Source: Gemmatimonadota bacterium (GTDB lineage: Bacteria; Gemmatimonadota; Gemmatimonadetes; Longimicrobiales; Gaopeijiaceae). Taken from it: 5,389 nt of DNA. Under the pieces are notes generated by a model, which was not told the DNA's origin, made no database searches, and worked only from the letters and a program-made list of their open reading frames with translations. The stretch lies in the NCBI GenBank assembly GCA_030618065.1, contig JAUXEE010000174.1, positions 1 to 5,389 on the forward strand, in the 5' to 3' direction. Positions 1 to 4,613 of this stretch are shown piece after piece. The position numbers were made by a program, and so were the translations under genes. Numbering within the stretch: position 1 is the first letter of the stretch; each line of letters begins with the position of its first letter.

Positions 1-1
1 C

Positions 2-529
2 ATGGTCCGCACCTCGGGGGACGATCCGTTATCCACAGTGGGCGTTTTGCGGGAGGTTTTGAGGGAACAGGATGCGGACATCGCCCTCACCGACGTCCAG
101 ACCATGAAGGCCCGGGTGGCCGGCACTCTCACTCAGCCCCGGTTCCGAATGACCCTTGTTGGAGCCTTCGCCCTGGCCGGGCTACTGATGGCGGCCTTCG
201 GTCTCTATGGGGTTTTGGCCTTCCTCGTAACCCGGCGGCGGCACGAGATAGGGATCCGAATGGCGGTGGGGGCCAGGAGCGGAGATGTCGTAGGCTTGGT
301 GCTACGGCACGGATTGGCTCTGGTGGCGGTAGGAGCGGCGCTGGGGATCCTGGGTGGGGTCGGCGCCTCCCTCTCCCTCCGGAGCCTTCTCTTCGGGGTC
401 TCCATGGCGGATCCCGTCACCCTCGGCGGATCGAGCATACTCCTTCTCGGGGTGGCCATTGCCGCGTCCATCCTGCCGGCGTGGAAGGCTGCGAAGGTGG
501 ACCCGTTGGAGTCGCTCAGGGCAGAGTAG
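2..529 (+). CDS. ABC transporter permease, MacB/FtsX type (C-terminal part, 5' truncated by the window)
   Basis: This is the last 175 residues of an inner-membrane permease of the MacB/FtsX superfamily, most like the large duplicated permeases (ADOP type) of Acidobacteriota and relatives. Such proteins work with an ABC ATPase to drive export or mechanical transmission across the envelope; the substrate cannot be told from sequence. Numbering from the first visible Met, a short periplasmic stretch leads to three hydrophobic segments at about 52-76, 100-126 and 140-160. After the first comes the cytoplasmic RRRHEIGIRMAVGA loop (78-91), and the protein ends in the family-typical DPLESLRAE. The first visible ATG is almost certainly internal, because the extracellular domain and an N-terminal membrane helix are missing; the gene must continue left of the window. 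It looks unrelated to the metal-sulfur genes that follow. The next gene is 104 bases downstream and has its own promoter and operator. Family assignment is firm, the exact subfamily less so. Confidence 0.92.
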   Translation: MVRTSGDDPLSTVGVLREVLREQDADIALTDVQTMKARVAGTLTQPRFRMTLVGAFALAGLLMAAFGLYGVLAFLVTRRRHEIGIRMAVGARSGDVVGLVLRHGLALVAVGAALGILGGVGASLSLRSLLFGVSMADPVTLGGSSILLLGVAIAASILPAWKAAKVDPLESLRAE

Positions 530-561
530 AAGCGATGATCCCCTCCGGTTGCGGCGACCGG

Positions 562-590
562 TTGACGGAGGTCGTCATGAATCGTAATGT
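562..590 (+). promoter_or_regulatory. Probable sigma70-type promoter of the P-loop ATPase gene
   Basis: TTGACG (562-567) matches five of six bases of the -35 consensus. After a 17-base spacer comes TAATGT (585-590), which keeps the three most conserved -10 positions. The same TTGACG sits at the same distance from a related palindrome before the DUF134 gene, which supports a real promoter. The start point would fall near 597, inside the operator, giving a short leader carrying the ribosome site at 618-624. The boxes are seen; promoter activity is inferred. Confidence 0.6.
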
Positions 591-614
591 GCATACGCAC
601 ATTACGATTCATGA
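575..614. repeat. Perfect 18-bp inverted repeat with operator core, upstream of the ATPase gene
   Basis: The left arm TCATGAATCGTAATGTGC (575-592) is the exact reverse complement of 597-614, with a 4-base spacer ATAC. Its centre is TGTGCATACGCACA (588-601), which matches 13 of 14 bases of the palindrome at 2567-2580. It overlaps the putative -10 box and start point, as expected for a repressor site. There is no following T-run, so it is a poor intrinsic terminator. RNA reading through from the permease gene would nonetheless form a long hairpin just before the ATPase ribosome site. Confidence 0.85.
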
Positions 615-633
615 GCTGGAAGGACTGTGACCA

Positions 634-1530
634 ATGAGAGAAATGCCTCTGGCAGGGCTTCGCGTGGGCTTTTTTGGAAAAGGTGGGGCGGGAAAGAGCA
701 CCGTTACTGTGTTGCTTGCTCGTGGACTCAGCAAGGAAGGCTACCGCCTGGTCGTTCTGGACGCGGACTCCACCAATGTGGGGCTTGCTGAAGCCCTGGG
801 AGCCGGGCCCGCGCCGAAACCCCTGATGGATCACTTTGGTGGGATGGTCTTTTCCGGGGGCGCCGTGAGCTGCCCCGTAGATGACCCGACTCCACTTCAG
901 AATTCGGATCTCGACCTCGGCGACCTCTCTCCGCGATTCCTGGCTGAAAGTCCCCAGGGCATCCGGGTTTTGGTGGCCGGGAAGATGGGTGATCTTGGTC
1001 CCGGGGCCGGCTGTGATGGGCCCATCGCAAAGATCGCACGGGACGTGCGGATCCAAGAGAGCGGGGAGAACCCCGTGACATTACTGGACTTCAAGGCGGG
1101 GTTTGAAGACTCGGCTCGGGGGGTCCTCACCGGCCTCGACTGGATTCTAGTGGTGGTCGATCCGACCACGGCAGCCCTCCAGATGGCGGTTCACCTCCAA
1201 CAGATGATGAAGAAGATCAAGGAAGGGGTTCCCCCCGCCACAGATCATCTGGATGACCCGCTTATGGTGGAAACGGCTGTTCGACACTTCACAGAGAGCC
1301 GGATTCAAGGGATTGCCGCCATTCTCAACCGTGTCCCGGATTCCGATACCGAGGCGTACCTGAGAGGGAAGCTCAAAGCTCTGGGTGGGCCTCCGGTCCT
1401 GGGAACTCTCCCGGAGAACCGGGCCCTGCAGGTACAATGGCTCCGAGGGGAAGAGGTGGAAGCCCCCCCGCTCTCCGAGAAGGTCCGCTCCCTCGTTCTG
1501 GCCTTCGAAGCCCTGGTGGATCCCGGTTAA
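634..1530 (+). CDS. CooC/MinD-like P-loop ATPase, probable metallocofactor assembly factor
   Basis: This 298-residue protein belongs to the deviant-Walker (SIMIBI, MinD/ParA/CooC/Mrp) ATPases, which act as ATP-switched dimers in metal insertion, Fe-S carriage or positioning. Walker A is GKGGAGKST (15-23) with the signature lysine at K16; DADSTN (43-48) is the A' region. VTLLDFKAG (148-156, D152) is the Walker B/switch II region, followed by a run of the CooC type reading FEDSARGVLTGLDWILVVVD. The segment VAGKMGDLGPGAGCDGP (114-130) aligns with the stretch where CooC carries its nickel-binding CxC, but only C127 is present; the other cysteine is C80. The chosen ATG has a GGAAGGA ribosome site (618-624) nine bases upstream, and a second Met at residue 4 is less likely. 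No membrane segments are visible. Its promoter carries the operator shared with the DUF134 operon. It meets the radical SAM gene tail to tail. Client cofactor unknown; a nickel or Fe-S role is inference. Confidence 0.9.
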   Translation: MREMPLAGLRVGFFGKGGAGKSTVTVLLARGLSKEGYRLVVLDADSTNVGLAEALGAGPAPKPLMDHFGGMVFSGGAVSCPVDDPTPLQNSDLDLGDLSPRFLAESPQGIRVLVAGKMGDLGPGAGCDGPIAKIARDVRIQESGENPVTLLDFKAGFEDSARGVLTGLDWILVVVDPTTAALQMAVHLQQMMKKIKEGVPPATDHLDDPLMVETAVRHFTESRIQGIAAILNRVPDSDTEAYLRGKLKALGGPPVLGTLPENRALQVQWLRGEEVEAPPLSEKVRSLVLAFEALVDPG

Positions 1531-2522
1531 GGAGAGGGGAACTCGGCTTCCATGGAGACCCAAAACCTCTCGCCGTGCCGCTCCGTCTTCTTGATCCTGG
1601 CTGATCGTTCCAGGGAATCCAGGAAAGCGGAGGCGTCCGCCTCAGGCCAATGGGCTAGAGCTCGCTGAAGTTGGGTTTCGCTCAGGGGATGTCGGATCAG
1701 GACCCCCAGGAGGATTTCGAAAGCGCTTTCGGGGTTATCGAGGAAGAGTATGCTTTCCGCAGGATGGAGCACTTGCGCTACGGATCCCAGGGCCGATGCC
1801 GCCCTCATGAAACCCTCGTCGTCGGTAGGAGCGACCCAGGGCTCTACCGGCGGCCGATCGGGGCGGGACAGGTGAATCCCATCGGGGTTGATGCGGTCAA
1901 CGATAGCGGCCAGATCCGAAAGAGCCTCCTCCGTATCGTTCAGCCCCTGGATCAGCATCACCTCCAGGAGGAGCCGCCCCCGGTATTCTCGGCTGAAGGC
2001 TTCCAGACCTGCGACGTGCTGGTGAAAGGAGATTCCGGGGTGGGGGCGATTGATGCGCTTGAAAAGGTCGGGTGTGCCGGCATCCAGCGATGGGAGGACT
2101 GCATCGGCCGGGAACAACTCCCTCCTTATCTCGGGGTCGGAGAGAAATGACCCGTTGGTGATGACGGCAAGGGGAAGGTCGGTGATCTCCTTCATGCGTC
2201 GCAGCATCCACCCGAGACCAGAATGAAGGAGAGTCTCACCCGATCCCACGAAGGTCACCCAGTCGATGGTGCCCGCGGCCTGCTTCGAGAGAAGGGCCTC
2301 TGCCTCGCCAACGATCTCTGCCGAAGGGAAGTACTCTGACCGCTCACTGCGTAGTGGCACGGTTCGGCCCAGTTGGCAGTAGACGCAGTTCCAATTGCAG
2401 CTCTTGGCCGGTATCGGATCGATGCCCAGGGACTGGCCGAGCCGGCGAGAAAAGACCGGCCCGAATACGTACCGGGCTCCTGAACTCTCCGCCCCCTCGC
2501 TCTGCCCCTCCACTCTTTCCAT
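1527..2522 (-). CDS. Radical SAM protein, COG0731-like, with C-terminal winged-helix-like tail
   Basis: This 331-residue cytoplasmic radical SAM enzyme would bind a [4Fe-4S] cluster and S-adenosylmethionine; its substrate is unknown. The cluster motif is CNWNCVYC (42-49), in a well-marked context (FGPVFSRRLGQSLGIDPIP before it, QLGRT after). Other expected elements are GSGE (93-96), the SAM-binding glycine-rich motif, TNGS (122-125) and SLDAG (145-149). It resembles the COG0731 group of Fe-S oxidoreductases, which includes the tRNA wybutosine enzyme TYW1/Taw1; bacteria do not make wybutosine, so that role is unlikely. About 65 C-terminal residues (267-331) lie beyond the radical SAM core and look helical, with a possible winged-helix fold. 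The frame stays open 50 codons further upstream, but ATG at 2520-2522 is the start because GAGGAGG lies seven bases before it and recognisable homology begins just after it. Its upstream region is shared with the divergent DUF134 gene. Confidence 0.92.
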   Translation of the reverse strand: MERVEGQSEGAESSGARYVFGPVFSRRLGQSLGIDPIPAKSCNWNCVYCQLGRTVPLRSERSEYFPSAEIVGEAEALLSKQAAGTIDWVTFVGSGETLLHSGLGWMLRRMKEITDLPLAVITNGSFLSDPEIRRELFPADAVLPSLDAGTPDLFKRINRPHPGISFHQHVAGLEAFSREYRGRLLLEVMLIQGLNDTEEALSDLAAIVDRINPDGIHLSRPDRPPVEPWVAPTDDEGFMRAASALGSVAQVLHPAESILFLDNPESAFEILLGVLIRHPLSETQLQRALAHWPEADASAFLDSLERSARIKKTERHGERFWVSMEAEFPSP

Positions 2523-2529
2523 CGTGGTG

Positions 2530-2536
2530 CCTCCTC
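2530..2536 (-). promoter_or_regulatory. Ribosome binding site that fixes the radical SAM start
   Basis: On the minus strand this reads GAGGAGG, an almost full anti-16S match, seven bases before the ATG at 2522-2520. It rules out the upstream in-frame starts, which would run through the palindrome and into the DUF134 gene. Confidence 0.85.
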
Positions 2537-2540
2537 GAGG

Positions 2541-2569
2541 TTGACGATTCGGACTTCTGAATATATTGT
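2541..2569 (+). promoter_or_regulatory. Probable sigma70-type promoter of the DUF134-NifX-PLP operon
   Basis: TTGACG (2541-2546), a 17-base spacer and TATTGT (2564-2569) form a plausible promoter; TATATT at 2562-2567 is an alternative -10 with a short spacer. The first base of TTGACG is 26 bases before the first base of TGTGCAT, exactly as in the ATPase promoter. The predicted start point lies inside the palindrome at 2566-2581. Activity is inferred from the boxes and from the conserved spacing. Confidence 0.6.
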
Positions 2570-2581
2570 GCATATGCACAA
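2566..2581. promoter_or_regulatory. 16-bp palindromic operator between divergent radical SAM and DUF134 genes
   Basis: TTGTGCATATGCACAA is a perfect palindrome. Its inner 14 bases differ at one position from the centre of the inverted repeat before the ATPase gene. It overlaps the putative -10 and start of the rightward promoter and ends just before the DUF134 ribosome site. The neighbouring HTH protein of the DUF134 family is the obvious candidate binder; that link is inferred. Confidence 0.8.
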
Positions 2582-2582
2582 A

Positions 2583-2587
2583 AGGAG
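2583..2587 (+). promoter_or_regulatory. Ribosome binding site that fixes the TTG start of the DUF134 gene
   Basis: AGGAG lies eight bases before TTG at 2596-2598 and immediately follows the palindrome. It supports the TTG start over the in-frame TTG at 2566, which lies within the operator and would add ten residues not seen in the family. Confidence 0.8.
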
Positions 2588-2595
2588 TCAAGCTT

Positions 2596-2949
2596 TTGCC
2601 CAGACCGCGAAAACACCGGAAATGCCGAGAAGTTACCGGAGACAGGGTCTTCAAGCCCCGGAGCATTCCCATGCCCGAGCTGGAGGTGTTTCATCTGGGG
2701 GAAGACGAATTGGAGGCCCTTCGCCTTTGTGATGTGGAGGGGCTCCATCAGGTCGTAGCCGGTGAGCGTATGGGAGTTTCTCGTGGCACGGTTCAGCGGC
2801 TCCTGAAGACAGGCCGGGCCACCATGGTGCGTGCCGTGGTGGAAAACGCGGCCCTCGTTATCGTTTCGGAGGGAGATCCACAGCTTCCTCCAGGAGAAGA
2901 AAGACCTTCGACGAACGTCGATTCATCTCTTCATAAAGGACAGTCATAG
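2596..2949 (+). CDS. DUF134 (UPF0251) family HTH DNA-binding protein, probable regulator of this cluster
   Basis: This 117-residue protein has the clear DUF134 layout. It begins with the family's PRPRK opening (residues 2-6, from a TTG start), followed by FKPRSIPMPELE (19-30) and DELEALRLCDVEGL (37-50). Next comes a helix-turn-helix resembling sigma-factor region 4, at about 50-74 (HQVVAGERMGVSRGTVQRLLKTGR). The last 25 or so residues look unstructured. Family members are small predicted transcription regulators, often beside NifX/MTH1175-like and Mrp-type genes in anaerobes; few have been studied. It is the first gene of a three-gene operon: its TAG stop directly abuts the ATG of the NifX-like gene. 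A palindrome over its own promoter suggests autoregulation, and the same palindrome before the ATPase gene suggests a wider regulon. Cysteines C10 and C45 could in principle sense redox state or metal, but no known sensor motif is visible. Confidence 0.93.
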   Translation: MPRPRKHRKCREVTGDRVFKPRSIPMPELEVFHLGEDELEALRLCDVEGLHQVVAGERMGVSRGTVQRLLKTGRATMVRAVVENAALVIVSEGDPQLPPGEERPSTNVDSSLHKGQS

Positions 2950-3408
2950 ATGAAACTCTGCATACCGACCATGGACGATAAGGGGCTCCAAGGAGTGCCC
3001 TCCGCTCACTTCGGCAGCGCTCCTTTCTTCACTTTCGTCGATACGGACACGGGGGAGGTTGAGGCCCAGAGCAACGGGGGGGACCATCACGCCCACGGCG
3101 CTTGCCGTCCCCTGGACTTTCTGGGAACCCGGCCCGTGGACGCCATAGTGTGCCGGGGTTTGGGGAGAAGGGCCTTCTCCCGCCTGGAGAGCGGGGGGGT
3201 CGCCGTTTACGTGAGCTCAGAGAAAGACGTGGAAGCCACGGTGGCGGCCTTGAAGGAAGGCCGCCTTCGGCGCCTCACCTCCGAGGAAGCGTGTCCCGGC
3301 CACGACCACGACCACGGCCACGGCCATGGCCATGGCCACGCCCAGAGTCCAGGACTCGGGCAGGGGAGGGGCCAGCGTGGCGGTTTCGGGTATGGGGGGC
3401 AAGCCTGA
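2950..3408 (+). CDS. NifX/MTH1175-like dinitrogenase iron-molybdenum cofactor domain protein with His-rich tail
   Basis: This 152-residue protein has a NifX/NifB-C/MTH1175-type fold (dinitrogenase iron-molybdenum cofactor biosynthesis domain, PF02579) at about 1-110. Hallmarks are MKLCIPT at the start, SAHFGSAPFFTFVDTDTG (18-35) and DAIVCRGLGRRAF (64-76), then the helix ending in ALKEGRL (100-106). Relatives bind or carry FeMo-co precursors or other metal-sulfur clusters; outside nitrogen fixers the cargo is unknown. HHAHGAC (46-52) and C68 could contribute ligands. After C115 comes an alternating run of seven histidines (118-130, H-D/G repeats), then a Gly/Gln/Arg-rich end. Such tails occur in metal-storage or nickel-handling proteins. 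AAAGGA (2935-2940) lies nine bases before the ATG, which abuts the DUF134 stop. The next gene starts one base after its stop, so the three are probably translated from one message. No nitrogenase genes are in view. Confidence 0.92.
   Translation: MKLCIPTMDDKGLQGVPSAHFGSAPFFTFVDTDTGEVEAQSNGGDHHAHGACRPLDFLGTRPVDAIVCRGLGRRAFSRLESGGVAVYVSSEKDVEATVAALKEGRLRRLTSEEACPGHDHDHGHGHGHGHAQSPGLGQGRGQRGGFGYGGQA
3301..3339 (+). repeat. Low-complexity His-codon repeat (CAC/CAT alternating with GAC/GGC)
   Basis: Tandem six-base units (CACGAC, CACGGC, CATGGC) encode the H-D/H-G run of the NifX-like protein. Such repeats can change copy number by slippage in whole six-base steps, which alters tail length without breaking the frame. 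It also creates a spurious ATG at 3326 in the frame of the next gene. Confidence 0.85.
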
Positions 3409-3409
3409 A

Positions 3410-4606
3410 ATGAAGAATAAGAACCAGACCCGATGGAACATCGACACCGAATGTATTCATGGGGGTTCGGAGCCGGATCCCACATTCGGTGCATTGGCCC
3501 CGGCCATCTTCCAGACATCCACCTTCGTCTTCCGCACACCTGAGGAGGGGGCGGCCCGCTTCGCCGGCGTCGATCCCGGGTATATCTACACGCGAATGGG
3601 CAACCCCACCATCGCGGCCCTGGAGGAGAGCGTGGCTGCCCTGGAAGAAGGGACCTCGGCCCTGGCTACCGCCTCGGGGATGGCAGCCATATCCACGGTC
3701 TTCTTTGCCCTTCTCTCCACCGGGGACCACGTGGTCTCCAGCGCTTCGGTCTATGGGCCCTCCCGGGTTTTGCTGGAGCGGGACTTCTCCCGGTTCGGCA
3801 TCCAGGCTTCCATGGTGGACACGAGCGACACCGAAATCCTGCGGGCGGCCGTAACTGACCGGACTCGGGTGATCTTCGTGGAAACTCCGGCCAATCCCAC
3901 TCTGGCCATCACCGACCTGGCCAAGGCCGCCGAGATCGCTCACGAGGCCGGGGCTCTCCTGGTGGTGGATAACACCTTCATGAGCCCCATCTTGCAGAAG
4001 CCATTTCGCTTCGGGGCCGACATCGTCCTCCATTCCGTCACCAAGTTTCTGAACGGGCACTCGGACGTGGTGGGGGGCATTCTCGTCTTCCAGGACGAGG
4101 AGTTGATGAAGAGGGTTCGCGGGGTCCGCCACTATTTGGGGGGCACCATGGACCCTCACCAGGCCTGGATGGTTCATCGGGGTGTCAAGACGTTGGCCAT
4201 GCGGGTGCGGACGGCCCAGGAGAACGCCGGGGCTCTGGCGGAGCTCTTGGCCCACCACCCGGCGGTGGAGTGGGTTCGCTATCCCGGTCTACCGGGTCAC
4301 CCCCAAGCCGATCTTATCGCTCGGCAGATGGCCGGGCCCGGCTCCTTGATCTCCTTCGAACTGAAGGGAGGCGTCGAAGCGGGTCGAAAGGTGTTGGGGT
4401 CCGTTGAGTTGCCGGCTCTGGCCGTGTCCCTGGGTGGGGTGGAAAGCTTGATCCAGCATCCCGCATCCATGACCCACGCGACCGTAAAGCACCAGGACCG
4501 TCTGGCGGCGGGCATCACCGATGGATTGGTTCGGCTGGCGGTAGGCTGCGAGGATCGGGAGGACCTGATCGCCGACCTGAGGCAGGCGTTGGACGCTCTG
4601 GGGTAG
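3410..4606 (+). CDS. PLP-dependent trans-sulfuration family enzyme (cystathionine/methionine gamma-lyase-like)
   Basis: This 398-residue protein belongs to the Cys/Met metabolism PLP enzymes (fold type I), which cleave or build C-S bonds in cysteine, homocysteine, cystathionine or methionine. Visible elements are YIYTRMGNPT (58-67, Y60 and R62 phosphate-binding from the neighbouring subunit), SGM (89-91, phosphate cup) and Y115 stacking on PLP. ETPANP (158-163), D187 in VVDNTF and K212 in HSVTK (the Schiff-base lysine) follow. S340 and R375 match the carboxylate-binding positions. Length and numbering nearly match Pseudomonas methionine gamma-lyase, but its C116/K240/D241 set appears as P117/R240/H241. 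Methionine gamma-lyase is therefore not secure; cystathionine gamma-lyase, homocysteine desulfhydrase or a synthase are alternatives. The ATG at 3410 is one base after the NifX-like stop. In-frame ATGs at 3392 and 3326 overlap that gene and add atypical sequence. Operon position suggests a sulfide supply for cofactor building (inferred). Confidence 0.92.
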   Translation: MKNKNQTRWNIDTECIHGGSEPDPTFGALAPAIFQTSTFVFRTPEEGAARFAGVDPGYIYTRMGNPTIAALEESVAALEEGTSALATASGMAAISTVFFALLSTGDHVVSSASVYGPSRVLLERDFSRFGIQASMVDTSDTEILRAAVTDRTRVIFVETPANPTLAITDLAKAAEIAHEAGALLVVDNTFMSPILQKPFRFGADIVLHSVTKFLNGHSDVVGGILVFQDEELMKRVRGVRHYLGGTMDPHQAWMVHRGVKTLAMRVRTAQENAGALAELLAHHPAVEWVRYPGLPGHPQADLIARQMAGPGSLISFELKGGVEAGRKVLGSVELPALAVSLGGVESLIQHPASMTHATVKHQDRLAAGITDGLVRLAVGCEDREDLIADLRQALDALG

Positions 4607-4613
4607 GGGCCGA

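Larger units (their letters stand above)
2563..2591 (-). promoter_or_regulatory. Possible leftward promoter for the radical SAM gene
   Basis: On the minus strand, TTGACT (2591-2586) is a good -35 match. A 17-base spacer places CAATAT (2568-2563), a weak -10 candidate, with AATATA one base further on as another option. If real, the palindrome sits between -35 and -10, so one bound repressor could shut both directions. The -10 is poor, so this is tentative. Confidence 0.35.

Noticed and set aside
545..561. Short hairpin CCGGTT/GACCGG after the permease stop as an intrinsic terminator
   Set aside because: The stem is only five to six pairs including a G-U, and no T-run follows. It is too weak to call.
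575..614. Reading the inverted repeat as a terminator or an IS/attachment remnant
   Set aside because: There is no T-run, no target duplication and no transposase nearby. The shared core and spacing with 2541-2581 fit an operator far better.
205..1056. Long minus-strand open frame of 283 codons across the permease end and the ATPase gene
   Set aside because: It runs through the 18-bp inverted repeat and two well-identified plus-strand genes. Its product has no recognisable domain and a composition typical of an antisense shadow in GC-rich DNA.
3243..3265. 9-bp perfect inverted repeat (GGCGGCCTT, 5-base spacer, AAGGCCGCC) inside the NifX-like gene
   Set aside because: It lies within conserved coding sequence (VAALKEGRL), with no T-run after it. 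In GC-rich coding DNA this is probably chance.
3326..3409. N-terminal extension of the PLP enzyme from ATG at 3326 or 3392
   Set aside because: Both starts lie within the NifX-like gene; 3326 falls inside the His-codon repeat. The added Gly/Ser-rich sequence is unlike the family, and ATG at 3410 gives the usual 398-residue length.
3275..4258. Minus-strand open frame of 327 codons opposite the PLP enzyme gene
   Set aside because: It is antisense to a clear fold type I PLP enzyme and to the His-codon repeat, with Gly/His/Pro-rich sequence and no domain. Treated as a shadow.
634..4606. A nitrogen fixation (nif) cluster
   Set aside because: The only nif-like element is the NifX/MTH1175-type domain, which is common outside nitrogen fixers. 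No nitrogenase structural or NifB/E/N genes are present.
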